From IMG/VR virus record IMGVR_UViG_3300047586_000137, positions 1 through 52,077 of that record: a DNA stretch of 52,077 bases; one strand, given 5' to 3'. Below the pieces are notes generated by a model. That model saw nothing but the letters and a program-made list of their open reading frames with translations. It was not told where the DNA came from and searched no databases. This document shows, piece after piece, positions 39,929 to 48,367 of this stretch. Position numbers and translations under genes: made by a program. This stretch comes from a virus. Numbering within the stretch: the stretch's first letter is position 1; each line of letters begins with the position of its first letter.

Positions 39929-41506
39929 GTGGGCTACCTGAAAAACCTCAGTTCAGCTCTCCTCGGCCGCCCCATGGCGGTGATCCCCTCATCGGGCTTC
40001 ACTGCCGCCACGGGCGGCCGGCGACTCCTCAATGTCGGGAATTCGACCCGCGGCACCAGCAGCCTTGCCCTCGCCGATGGCCAGATGCTCATGGCCCGGG
40101 CGCGCAAGGCTTACATGGACAATCCGCTGGTCGTGAATGGGATCCGCTCGTTCATCGCGGAAACGATCGGAACCGGGATCCGGCCGCACTCGCGCCATCC
40201 GAAGAAGGAAGTCCGTCAGATCCTCGAACGCGAGTTCGCGCTATGGGTCGCTCAATCGAGCGCGGCGCGGCGCATCGGCCGGGATGGGACGGGCGACAGC
40301 CTGCACGATTTCTACGCTCAGCAGGGGCTGGTCTGCCATAACGTCGTGGTGGCCGGGGAAGCCTTCGCCCGGCTGCGCTGGCGCCGTGCTGCTGATCTGA
40401 CGCCGGGCGGTCTGCGCGTTCCATTGCAAATCGAACTGATCCAGCCCGAGCAACTCGCCTACTGGCGCAACTCGGGCAAGATGTCGTCCCCGACGAACCT
40501 GATCCGCGGCAGCATCGAATTCGATCAGATTCATCAGCGCGTCGCCTATCATTTCTACCGCGAGCATCCCGGCGATTCGACGCTGTGGCCGAATACTTTT
40601 GAGATCGTGCGCGTTCCAGCCCAGGACATCCTGCACATCATGGAGCCATCGGCGGATGAGCAGATTCGCGGGATAACTTCTCTTGCTTCGATTCTGCTGG
40701 CGTTATCCGACGTTGACGACTACAAATCTTCCGAGCGCCTCCGCCAGAAGCTCGGAGCGTTTCAGTTTGCGTGGAAGAAAACAGCCACGCCGGAAGACCC
40801 CGGATTCATTGGGACCACCACGGCGGGCAACGATCAGGCGCCGGTCGCCACGGAATATGTGGAAGCCCAACCTGGCGCTACGACGGTGCTCGACACGAAC
40901 GCCGGGGAAGAATTCGACTTCTATGCTCATCCCGGGGTGCCTGTCACCTATGAAGCCTTTTTGCGCGAGAGTCATCGCGAATTTGCGGTGGCGATGCGCA
41001 ATACGTACGAAATGCTGACCGGGGACACGAACCAGATCAATTATTCCAGCGCCCGCGTGCGGCTAATCGCTTTGCGCCGGCAGTGGCAGCAATTTCAGAC
41101 TATGGTCATCGTGCATCAGTTCTGCCGGCCGCTCTGGCGGTCCTGGTGCGACGCGATGGCGCTTGTAGGGATGATCGATGCCGCCGATTACGCCGAGCAC
41201 ATTGTTGACTATCTGGCCGTCGATTGGCGTCCGCAAGGGTGGGAGTGGGTCGATCCGCTCAAGGACATTCAGGCCACGCGCGCGAAGATCGAATCCTGCC
41301 TGACCAGCCGCACGGCGGAGATTAAGGGTTTTGGCGAAGATCCCGAAGACGTGGACAACCAGATCGAGGCCGATCATCTGCGCGAGGTCGAGAAGGGTCT
41401 TGCTCCGGTCTATGGCGCATCGCGGGTGATGATTACCGAGCCGCCCGGAGATAACCCTGATGAGCCATTACTTGCATCGCCAGGAGGCACCAATGTTAAG
41501 GTTTGA
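39929..41506 (+). CDS. Portal protein (lambda gpB family)
   Basis: 525 residues, GTG start. RGTSSLALADGQMLMARARK and YMDNPLVVNGIRSFIAETIG at the N-terminus, the stem/clip region around QPEQLAYWRN and PAQDILHIMEP, and TYEMLTGDTNQINYSSARV are typical lambda-family portal segments. The twelve-subunit ring is the DNA gate at the capsid vertex. It overlaps the protease gene's start region by 14 bases. Confidence 0.92.
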   Translation: MGYLKNLSSALLGRPMAVIPSSGFTAATGGRRLLNVGNSTRGTSSLALADGQMLMARARKAYMDNPLVVNGIRSFIAETIGTGIRPHSRHPKKEVRQILEREFALWVAQSSAARRIGRDGTGDSLHDFYAQQGLVCHNVVVAGEAFARLRWRRAADLTPGGLRVPLQIELIQPEQLAYWRNSGKMSSPTNLIRGSIEFDQIHQRVAYHFYREHPGDSTLWPNTFEIVRVPAQDILHIMEPSADEQIRGITSLASILLALSDVDDYKSSERLRQKLGAFQFAWKKTATPEDPGFIGTTTAGNDQAPVATEYVEAQPGATTVLDTNAGEEFDFYAHPGVPVTYEAFLRESHREFAVAMRNTYEMLTGDTNQINYSSARVRLIALRRQWQQFQTMVIVHQFCRPLWRSWCDAMALVGMIDAADYAEHIVDYLAVDWRPQGWEWVDPLKDIQATRAKIESCLTSRTAEIKGFGEDPEDVDNQIEADHLREVEKGLAPVYGASRVMITEPPGDNPDEPLLASPGGTNVKV

Positions 41507-42677
41507 CGAGGTGATGGAGCGCATCGGGCCACGGCCGGCACTGATTCACGCCGCCAGCATCCCGGGCTCATTCGGCGATCCCAAACCGTATCGCGTTGAA
41601 GAGGGAATCGCGATCGTCGACATCTATGGCCCGCTCTCAAACGAACTCTGGTCCTGGGGCGGAACGACCTATGGCGAGATTCAGAATCAAGTGAAGCTGG
41701 CTGCGGCGGATCCCGAGGTGAAGGGCATTCTACTGAACATCAATTCTCCTGGGGGCCAGACGGACAATGCCTTCGAGACGGCGGCGCTGGTGGGCGAGAG
41801 CACGAAACAAAAGCCGGTTTGGGCTGTGGCCGGGACCATGGCCTACTCGGCCGCATATTTGATCGCCTCCCAAGCGGATCGCGTCTATTGCTCCGAAATT
41901 ACCGGCGGCGTCGGGTCCATCGGAGTTTTCTGCCAACACATGGACCTTTCGGGGATGCTTGAGCAGGCTGGCATCAAAGTTACTCTCATCTCGGCCGGCA
42001 AGGGCAAGACCGATGGCAATCCCTATGAGCCGCTCTCGGATGCGGCGAGGGCTGATATTCAGGAAGAGATCGACCGCCTCTATGGGGAGCTTGTGGGCTC
42101 CGTGGCGAAGGGGCGGAGCATCCTTCCGCAAGACATCGTGAAGCTCGGCGCCCGTCTTTTTGATGGCGCGGCGCGAGCGATGGCCGCCGGGCTGGCCGAT
42201 GGCCCCGGCGACCTGGAGACCGCGTGGGTGGATATGGTGGCGGAAGTCAACAAGCCCAAGCCCGCGCCGGCGTTCCTAACAAGCTCCGTGGCATCCGCCA
42301 CGAGATCAACCGTGGAGGTCAATATGGCAGAATCCGTGGCGGAAACACCCAAAGTGGAAGCCGCCAACATCAACCAGTTGGTCGCGAAAGCGCGCGAGGA
42401 GGGTTTCTCCGCAGCCGGCGAAATCGTCGAACTCTGCGCCATTGCCGGGACACCGGCGAAGGCCGCCGATTTCATCGTCGCGCGCAAATCGGTCGCAGAC
42501 GTGCGCACGGCGCTTATGGCTGCTCGCGCTGATGAACAGGCAAAAAGCGCCATCAACCCGGCGGTGCAACTCGGGAAACAAGGCCAGGACATCGGCGAAG
42601 TCGCCAGCATGGGCAAGGCGAAGCCATGGCGAGAAGTGCTCGGGATGCTCGGTCACCGGGTAAAGGAAGGCAGGTAA
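41493..42677 (+). CDS. S49-family head maturation protease with fused scaffold (gpC-like)
   Basis: 394 residues from ATG 41493, with AGGAGG at 41482-41487; an upstream in-frame ATG (41460) precedes that site and is rejected. The SppA/ClpP-like core has GIAIVDIYGPL, LLNINSPGGQ, the nucleophile Ser119 in TMAYSAAYLIAS and the likely general base Lys172 in AGKGKTDGNPY. The C-terminal ~117 residues form a helical scaffold region that also has its own internal start at 42324. It processes portal and scaffold in the prohead. Confidence 0.9.
   Translation: MLRFDEVMERIGPRPALIHAASIPGSFGDPKPYRVEEGIAIVDIYGPLSNELWSWGGTTYGEIQNQVKLAAADPEVKGILLNINSPGGQTDNAFETAALVGESTKQKPVWAVAGTMAYSAAYLIASQADRVYCSEITGGVGSIGVFCQHMDLSGMLEQAGIKVTLISAGKGKTDGNPYEPLSDAARADIQEEIDRLYGELVGSVAKGRSILPQDIVKLGARLFDGAARAMAAGLADGPGDLETAWVDMVAEVNKPKPAPAFLTSSVASATRSTVEVNMAESVAETPKVEAANINQLVAKAREEGFSAAGEIVELCAIAGTPAKAADFIVARKSVADVRTALMAARADEQAKSAINPAVQLGKQGQDIGEVASMGKAKPWREVLGMLGHRVKEGR
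42324..42677 (+). CDS. Nested scaffold protein (Nu3-like), internal in-frame start
   Basis: 117 residues from ATG 42324, with GGAGG at 42314-42318 and five-base spacing, in the same frame as the protease. MAESVAETPKVEAANINQLV begins a helical, charged protein. This copies the lambda C/Nu3 arrangement, in which the scaffold is made separately in excess from inside the protease gene. Confidence 0.75.
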   Translation: MAESVAETPKVEAANINQLVAKAREEGFSAAGEIVELCAIAGTPAKAADFIVARKSVADVRTALMAARADEQAKSAINPAVQLGKQGQDIGEVASMGKAKPWREVLGMLGHRVKEGR

Positions 42678-42680
42678 CTC

Positions 42681-43361
42681 ATGTCTCTAATCACCGAAAA
42701 CCCGCGCGTTTCCGACGTCGTTCTCTTCGAGGAAGATGAAGGCGTCTACTTTTCTCGCGATGCTGTCACTGTGGTCAGCGGGTGCGCAACCTGCGTCGTC
42801 GGCCAGGTGATGGGCAAGGCCACACTCGGCACTGCAACCAAGGCCGTGAAGTCGGGCGGGAATACCGGCGCCGGAACCTGCACAATGGATTCCAGCACGC
42901 CAGTTCTCGCCAATGCCAAGGTCGGCATCTATACCGTTCGCGTCGTGGCGGTCGGGACGTTCATCGTCATCGACCCCTATGGCGTCTCGGTCGGCGAAGG
43001 CATCTATGGTGCCGGCGCGACCGTGACCTGGGCCGATCAGGTCAAGTTCGCTTTCGCGGATGACGGTTCCACGCATTACATCGTCGGCGATGGCTGGGAC
43101 ATCACAGTTGTGGCCGGCTCGGGCAAGTACACCCAGGTTGCCCCGGCCGCCCTGGATGGCACCCAGAACGCCTGCGCGGTCCTAGTGGCTCCTGCCACGC
43201 CGACCGCCGATGTGGTGGTTCCGGCCATCACCCGGCCGCCCGCCATCTTCAAGCTCGGCGGCCTTGCCTGGACTGCGGCTATGACCTCTCCGCAAAAGGT
43301 CGTAGCCCTCGCGCAGCTCGCCGCCCTCGGCTTCGTGGTGCGCGGAGACTACGGGATATAG
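42681..43361 (+). CDS. Head decoration protein (gpD-like)
   Basis: 226 residues. SLITENPRVSDVVLFEEDEG and YFSRDAVTVVSGCA match the N-terminus of lambda-type decoration proteins; an additional beta-rich region (about 60-160, GTFIVIDPYGVSVGEGIYGA) makes it longer than gpD. The C-terminal ALAQLAALGFVVR fits the family end. It would bind the expanded capsid at three-fold sites. Confidence 0.8.
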   Translation: MSLITENPRVSDVVLFEEDEGVYFSRDAVTVVSGCATCVVGQVMGKATLGTATKAVKSGGNTGAGTCTMDSSTPVLANAKVGIYTVRVVAVGTFIVIDPYGVSVGEGIYGAGATVTWADQVKFAFADDGSTHYIVGDGWDITVVAGSGKYTQVAPAALDGTQNACAVLVAPATPTADVVVPAITRPPAIFKLGGLAWTAAMTSPQKVVALAQLAALGFVVRGDYGI

Positions 43362-43389
43362 CGCGGCGCGCAGAAAGAAGGACAATCAC

Positions 43390-44454
43390 ATGAGCATCAC
43401 AATCCTAGATGTCTTCAAACAAGATGCCTTTGGCGTCGTCTCCCTGGGAGAACTCGTCAGGGATATCTCGCCCCAATTCGGCCTTTTGGGGAAACTGGGT
43501 CTCTTCCGCGCGGAAGGCGTCACACAACGCACCGTTGCGGTTGACTATGACCCCGTGACTAATCAATTGCTGCCTCAGTCGATGTGGGGCGGCCCCGGTG
43601 TGGCGAACAAAACCGCTCTCGGCAGATCCTATTCGTTCGCCATCCCCCACTTCCCGGTCAATGACGTGGTTCTAGCCTCGGACCTTCAAGGGCGCCGGCG
43701 CCCCGGGTCTGACGCTACCGTGGATGCGCAACTGGTCCTCGGGAAAAAGATGATCGAAATGAGAGCGAAACTCGATCAGACTCTTGAATGGATGCGCCTT
43801 GGAGTGCTTAAGGCCGGTATCGTCAAGGATGGCGCGGGGACCACGCTCCTGGACATGTACGGCGCATTCAGCATCTCGCAAACCTCAACGTCGTTCGTCT
43901 TCGGCACTGCGGGAACTGACATCCTCGGAAAGTGCGCGCTGGTTAAGCGCCTGATCCAACTCGCCCTCCGCGGTGAACTCATGGACCGGTTCGTAGCTCT
44001 ATGCTCGGATGGGTTCTATGATGCGCTGGTATCACATCCGAATGTGAAGATGGCATATACCTACTTCCAAAACGGGAACCAAACACTCGCCGATGACTTC
44101 AGCGGCGGCTCCGTCAGCCCTGACTCTTCGGGCCTGTTCGGGAACGGGTATATCCCGTTCAGATACGGAGGGATCAACTGGATCAACTATACCGGGGCGG
44201 TGCCTGATTCCAACGCCGCATCTCAGCCATTGATCGACGCGAATTCGGCATACCTGTTCCCAACCGGGACCGGCGTATTCCGCGAGCACTTCGCTCCGGC
44301 CGATTACATGGAGACGGTCAATACCGAGGGGCTCCCCTTCTATGCGAAGCAAGTCCTAATGGAATTCGACAAGGGGATCAAGGTGGAATGCCAGAGCAAC
44401 CCTCTGCCGATCTGCCTGAAGCCCGCGTGTATCCAGAAGCTCACCGTGAGCTAG
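43390..44454 (+). CDS. Major capsid protein (lambda gpE family)
   Basis: 354 residues, close to gpE. ITILDVFKQDAFGVVSLGEL, FAIPHFPVNDVVLASDLQGR, KKMIEMRAKLDQTLEWMRLG and YTYFQNGNQTLADDF are recognisable gpE-family blocks of the HK97 fold. GAAAGAAGGA precedes the start. A strong hairpin follows the gene. Confidence 0.92.
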   Translation: MSITILDVFKQDAFGVVSLGELVRDISPQFGLLGKLGLFRAEGVTQRTVAVDYDPVTNQLLPQSMWGGPGVANKTALGRSYSFAIPHFPVNDVVLASDLQGRRRPGSDATVDAQLVLGKKMIEMRAKLDQTLEWMRLGVLKAGIVKDGAGTTLLDMYGAFSISQTSTSFVFGTAGTDILGKCALVKRLIQLALRGELMDRFVALCSDGFYDALVSHPNVKMAYTYFQNGNQTLADDFSGGSVSPDSSGLFGNGYIPFRYGGINWINYTGAVPDSNAASQPLIDANSAYLFPTGTGVFREHFAPADYMETVNTEGLPFYAKQVLMEFDKGIKVECQSNPLPICLKPACIQKLTVS

Positions 44455-44475
44455 GTCTACAAACCCCGCAAGCAA

Positions 44476-44499
44476 GGGCGGCGCTCCCGGGCGCCGTCC
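44476..44499 (+). terminator. Hairpin downstream of the major capsid gene
   Basis: GGGCGGCGC pairs with GCGCCGTCC (nine pairs including one G-U), six-base loop, 21 bases after the capsid stop. No T run follows. Likely a partial terminator or mRNA-stabilising hairpin that raises capsid yield relative to connector and tail genes. Confidence 0.6.
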
Positions 44500-44509
44500 T
44501 GTTCAAACC

Positions 44510-44839
44510 ATGAGCACTTACGTTATCCCCGCCGATCCGACTGGCGTGGCGTTCCTCAGCGCCTTGCGCGCAGGGATCGCCGCGCTCGGGGAGGCCGTCT
44601 CCTATCAGCCCGGCGGAGAGAATGCCGACCCGATTCAACTTACCGGCTTATGGCGCGAAGGTTCCGATATTGCGGCGCAGAAGCCAGGGGCACTCGCCGT
44701 CGTGCAATTCTGCCAGGCCGATCTTCCGTTCGACCCGGCGAAGGGCGATCTGATCACCCACGAAGGGATCCTCTTCGACATCACGGAAGCGACCATCGGC
44801 GATCATGGCGCCATCTGGCTCTGGCTGAGGGCGGCATGA
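44510..44839 (+). CDS. Head-tail connector (FII-like)
   Basis: 109 residues. PADPTGVAFLSALRAGIAAL is an N-terminal helix; the C-terminal beta part (GDLITHEGILFDITEATIGD) fits the small beta-barrel of FII-type connectors. It lies directly after the capsid gene as in lambda, and overlaps the next gene by four bases. Confidence 0.65.
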   Translation: MSTYVIPADPTGVAFLSALRAGIAALGEAVSYQPGGENADPIQLTGLWREGSDIAAQKPGALAVVQFCQADLPFDPAKGDLITHEGILFDITEATIGDHGAIWLWLRAA

Positions 44840-45489
44840 GCGATCTTCTCACGACTCGGATCTCATTCAATGGCTCGAAGATCCGCCTTATCGGCTTTGG
44901 GATCCAGCGTTATCAGATGGCGCTCTTGGGGCAGATCGCCCTTGATTCGATCAAGGTCCGCGTGGCGAAGGGTATTGGTTCGGATGACGTGCCGATGAAG
45001 CCTTTGGTGGAGCGCTACCAGCGCTGGAAACAGAAGATCGGATTGGCGCCCATTCGGGATCTTCACGGTCCGGGCAAAACTTCATACATGGGCCGCGTTT
45101 ACGAAGGCCGCAAGCGGTTCGAAGCTGCGGCAGCGGTCCGCGGTCCAAACGGTCGCTTGTATTCCACGGTTAAAACTTTCATCGGCTTTCGCAGCGCTGG
45201 CGGGGGCGCCCACATGCTTGACAATCTCACAGTTCGCAGCGCCAGCGAGAGCAGCGTTCGTATGGACATCACCGCGCAATGGGCGCGGGATCGCGCGCGC
45301 GCCAACGAGCAGCGCGCTCCCTGGTTCGGTTTCTCGCCGAATGACGTTCGCACGATCGCACTCGCGGCGCAGCAGATGTTCAAGGCCCAAGTGACCGATC
45401 TGGCCGTTCGATTGAAGGGTGGGACCGGCGCGCCCATCTGGATGAACCCATTTGGCGCAGATAGCGAGATCCTCCGCAAGGTCGCCTGA
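44836..45489 (+). CDS. Minor tail protein Z-like
   Basis: 217 residues from ATG 44836 (ATGA overlap). KIRLIGFGIQRYQMALLGQI, then basic segments (PLVERYQRWKQKIGL; RVYEGRKRFEAAAA). Position between FII-like and U-like genes suggests the gpZ/tail-completion role. Sequence resemblance is weak. Confidence 0.55.
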   Translation: MSDLLTTRISFNGSKIRLIGFGIQRYQMALLGQIALDSIKVRVAKGIGSDDVPMKPLVERYQRWKQKIGLAPIRDLHGPGKTSYMGRVYEGRKRFEAAAAVRGPNGRLYSTVKTFIGFRSAGGGAHMLDNLTVRSASESSVRMDITAQWARDRARANEQRAPWFGFSPNDVRTIALAAQQMFKAQVTDLAVRLKGGTGAPIWMNPFGADSEILRKVA

Positions 45490-46058
45490 TGCCATCGACG
45501 CGCCAACTCGTCACCGACAAGCTGCTGAGCGTTCTATCTGACCCGGCGACGGGCTTCAATCCGCGTTTCGCCGCGATCGCACCATCCTATGGCGTCGATA
45601 ACACCTTCGAAATCGATTGGACGCCGGGCTCCGTGAATTTCGCCGAAGTCTATCTCGATCCCAGCCAAGTCGAATTCGCGAACATGCTGCCGGCGGAGAA
45701 TGGCGTTTGCGTGTTGCTTTATACGAGCACTTCCGTGACGAATTCCGGCGATGAGCGCCAGAAGCCGTCTCTTTTTTCTGGCAAAATCCTCGCACATGTC
45801 GATTTCATCCTCAAGCGTAAAACCATCCGGCTACTCAGACAGGGTGCGAACCTGCCATCTGATTCCGGAGGCACCTTGGAAAAGCTCGTCAACACCATCG
45901 AGGATGCCTTCCTGGCCTGCGTCATGGCCCCGGCCGTGAGCTGGTCCCCTGTGAGTTTCAACGGCGACTTTCAGTGCTCGCGCGAGCCGTTCCTTTATGC
46001 AGGGGACGGCTGGCAATCTCGAATTCCATTTCAACTTGTTTGCGAGGTACACATATGA
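45489..46058 (+). CDS. Tail terminator U-like
   Basis: 189 residues, start overlapping the previous stop. Mixed alpha/beta: RQLVTDKLLSVLSDPATGFN, FEIDWTPGSVNFAEVYLDP, KILAHVDFILKRKTIRLL. Order and size suit a terminator that caps the tail and binds the connector. Tentative. Confidence 0.5.
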   Translation: MPSTRQLVTDKLLSVLSDPATGFNPRFAAIAPSYGVDNTFEIDWTPGSVNFAEVYLDPSQVEFANMLPAENGVCVLLYTSTSVTNSGDERQKPSLFSGKILAHVDFILKRKTIRLLRQGANLPSDSGGTLEKLVNTIEDAFLACVMAPAVSWSPVSFNGDFQCSREPFLYAGDGWQSRIPFQLVCEVHI

Positions 46059-46375
46059 TTTTTCGCTTCCTGGGTTCCGAGTCCTCGATTGGCGACGATA
46101 TCGAGTTGAAAACCTTCGCGCAATCCATCGAGCTTTCAGATGAACTTGCAAAGCTCGCCATCCTGGGCGGCTGCGCACTGCTCGATGAGACGGCATTCGA
46201 TCAGATCGGATTCGACAAGGCGGATCTGGAGAAATTCTACTCGGTCGGCGAGCATGCGCGCGCCCCGGCCGAATTCCTAGAGAAGAAAAAGGCCGCGCTC
46301 ATTGCCGCTCATGACCTGCGTGAACGGCTGGAGAATGGCGGTTCGCTCGTGGTTGCACAACCGGAACAGGAGTAA
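46055..46375 (+). CDS. Small tail-region protein
   Basis: 106 residues from ATG 46055 (ATGA overlap). IELKTFAQSIELSDELAKLA, then GFDKADLEKFYSVGEHARAP and a charged helix. Lambda has no equivalent between U and V; unknown role, probably tail assembly. Confidence 0.55.
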   Translation: MIFRFLGSESSIGDDIELKTFAQSIELSDELAKLAILGGCALLDETAFDQIGFDKADLEKFYSVGEHARAPAEFLEKKKAALIAAHDLRERLENGGSLVVAQPEQE

Positions 46376-46378
46376 TTC

Positions 46379-47398
46379 ATGTCCAACTATTCCAACACTC
46401 GGATTCAGCGGCTTTACGTTCAGCCCGAGACGACGTGGGGTCAGATCCCGAACTCTTCCGGGACCGCAACTCTCGCAGCCGCGAATTGCTGCCGTATGTC
46501 CGCGTTGGCCTTCAACCAAACCCAGCAGGAGATCGTCCGTTCGGACAAGACTGGCTCGCTGGGCATCACCATGGGGCTGCTCGGGCGGCGGTCGTGCAAT
46601 TGGTCGACCAAGATGTCTATGACCGCGAACGGCGCGGCCGGCACCGCGCCGGATTGCGATCCGTTTCTGGCCGCCATCATGGGCAAGCTCAAGACCGTCA
46701 GCAGTGGCGTGTCGGTGACATATGCACTTGACGATCTGAGTCCCAGCGTCTGCATCTGGGATTTCAACACGCCGGCCACCGTGACGGAGCGCGTTCTCTC
46801 CGGCGCCATCGCCGCCAAGGCGAAATTTGACATAGGCGTCGATGAGCCGCAGGTGGAATTCAGCGGCCAGGGTCTCGCCATTCTCGATACGGACATCTTC
46901 GCGACAGCCGATGCCATCTCCAAGGCCGGGCTGACCACATTCCCCACCGAACCGACGACTCCCGTGACGAATGGCACGCCGGCGCCGGGCTTCACCGGCG
47001 TGATCACGCTGGACGCCCAAACATACAGCACAATGCGTTCCGGCTCAATCTCCATCGACGTAGAGCGCGAATTGCCGATGGACGGCTTCAATTCCTACTA
47101 CGGGCTGGCCCCGGCGGCCGGCTTGCGCAACGTGGCGGCGGACTGGTCGATGTATGACGATGATTCGGCGAATCTTTCGGCTCTCAAAGTGAAGGCGCAG
47201 AACGGAACCGGTGTCAACCTGACGTTCGCCATCGGCACCGTTGCCGGCTCGATCTGGACCTTCACCCTCAAGAACGTCCTACTGCCCAAGCCGCAATATG
47301 ACTACAGCGGCAAACGCCGCGTGGTCTCTTTTGGCGGGGCCCGGGCGCACGATACCACCATCGGCGCGAAGGATGCCTTCGCCATCGTTCTGACCTGA
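46379..47398 (+). CDS. Major tail (tube) protein
   Basis: 339 residues. IQRLYVQPETTWGQIPNSSG at the N-terminus, SLGITMGLLGRRSCNWSTKM, and late TYSTMRSGSISIDVERELPM are typical of long-type tail-tube proteins of non-contractile phages. It forms hexameric rings stacked along the tape measure. It precedes the G/GT chaperone gene by one base. Confidence 0.75.
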   Translation: MSNYSNTRIQRLYVQPETTWGQIPNSSGTATLAAANCCRMSALAFNQTQQEIVRSDKTGSLGITMGLLGRRSCNWSTKMSMTANGAAGTAPDCDPFLAAIMGKLKTVSSGVSVTYALDDLSPSVCIWDFNTPATVTERVLSGAIAAKAKFDIGVDEPQVEFSGQGLAILDTDIFATADAISKAGLTTFPTEPTTPVTNGTPAPGFTGVITLDAQTYSTMRSGSISIDVERELPMDGFNSYYGLAPAAGLRNVAADWSMYDDDSANLSALKVKAQNGTGVNLTFAIGTVAGSIWTFTLKNVLLPKPQYDYSGKRRVVSFGGARAHDTTIGAKDAFAIVLT

Positions 47399-47399
47399 T

Positions 47400-48002
47400 A
47401 TGAACATCAAACCCACTTTCACTCAAGAATCGACGACCTGCCCCGGCGTCCGCTTCACCATGCGCGTGCTGAACCAGATCACGCGCGCTGACCGCGATGC
47501 GGGATTGATCGAAGCGCGTTCGAGCATCGCTGAACTCGCCGCCGAAATGCATCGGTTGCCTGATCCGGATGAGCCGATCCGACGTATCCAGGCAGCCATG
47601 GCGGCGGAGGCACGCGAGGCCAGCGCAGAAGAACAAGCGCAAATCCAGGCGATTGAGACGAAGCCCGAAACGGCCTCGCAGCGCATGGCCCGCAACAAAC
47701 TCGATCATCGCATCGGTCTCATCATGATCCGGGAGATGAAGCCCGCTTTCATCCGCGCCAGCCTCGTCTCCATCGAGGGCTTTGAGGTGGAGGGTAAATC
47801 GCCGACGAAGCCCTGGGACGCTCTGATCCGCCACGCTCCCGATGAATTGATCGATGAGCTTTATTTCGCCGCGAGCGTGAACTCTGGGCTCACCACGGAC
47901 CAGGGAAAAAACTCACAGTCGCCCTCGCCTTCACCCGCAGCGGAGGATGGGGGCGCGAGCAGTACGATTGCAACCGCTGCAAACAGCGCGGCGGCCACGT
48001 AG
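47400..48002 (+). CDS. Tail assembly chaperone G-like
   Basis: 200 residues for the unshifted product. N-terminal beta-rich start (FTQESTTCPGVRFTMRVLN), helical middle, low-complexity Ser/Ala/Pro C-terminus after the slippery site, as expected when the tail in the zero frame is not conserved. It should bind the tape measure and recruit tube protein. Confidence 0.75.
   Translation: MNIKPTFTQESTTCPGVRFTMRVLNQITRADRDAGLIEARSSIAELAAEMHRLPDPDEPIRRIQAAMAAEAREASAEEQAQIQAIETKPETASQRMARNKLDHRIGLIMIREMKPAFIRASLVSIEGFEVEGKSPTKPWDALIRHAPDELIDELYFAASVNSGLTTDQGKNSQSPSPSPAAEDGGASSTIATAANSAAAT
47906..47912 (+). promoter_or_regulatory. Programmed -1 frameshift slippery site A AAA AAC
   Basis: In the zero frame the codons are GGA AAA AAC, giving the canonical heptamer A AAA AAC. 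The -1 frame is open from here to 48358. GC-rich bases just downstream (CGCCC near 47920, GGGCG near 47952) could form a stimulatory stem. Confidence 0.85.
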
Positions 48003-48358
48003 AAAAGAACTGCCGGAAGTTTTTTTCGGCGGATGTGGATCGCAACCGGCAAGGGCGCTATGAGCCGCGGCGTGAATGGTGGTTTCCCGAATATCAATGG
48101 GGCAAGCTGCAGTTCCGACTGGATGATATTTCATCAGCAGAATGCCCCATTTCGCTTATCACGCCCGAGACTATGTGGCTGGTTCAGTTGCTCGGATCGC
48201 AGAATCGGGTGAAGGAAGCCACTGGGGCCGCGCTGTTCGGGGCCCATTCGGGCCGCTGGCCCGCCTGGTGGTTTGACGCGGTGGACATTTTCCAGCGCGT
48301 CTGCTCGATGGAAAAGGAAGCCGCATACAAAGAAGCCGACAGGCATCGACCGCGCTGA
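47912..48358 (+). CDS. GT extension of the tail chaperone, with zinc-knuckle-like motif
   Basis: 148 codons read only after the -1 shift, giving a G-GT product of 319 residues (47400-48358). The extension begins LTVALAFTRSGGWGREQY, followed by CNRCKQRGGHVEKNC, a CCHC zinc-knuckle-like pattern (spacing 2, 5, 4). Then come WWFPEYQWGKLQFRL and a helical end. GT products bind tube protein and carry it to the tape measure. A stand-alone start at 48035 would miss the Cys motif and is not favoured. Confidence 0.8.
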   Translation, partial: LTVALAFTRSGGWGREQYDCNRCKQRGGHVEKNCRKFFSADVDRNRQGRYEPRREWWFPEYQWGKLQFRLDDISSAECPISLITPETMWLVQLLGSQNRVKEATGAALFGAHSGRWPAWWFDAVDIFQRVCSMEKEAAYKEADRHRPR

Positions 48359-48367
48359 GACACATCC

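Noticed and set aside
48035-48358. Independent gene starting at ATG 48035
   Set aside because: The -1 frame is open back to the slippery site and includes the CCHC motif, so a frameshift extension explains it better.
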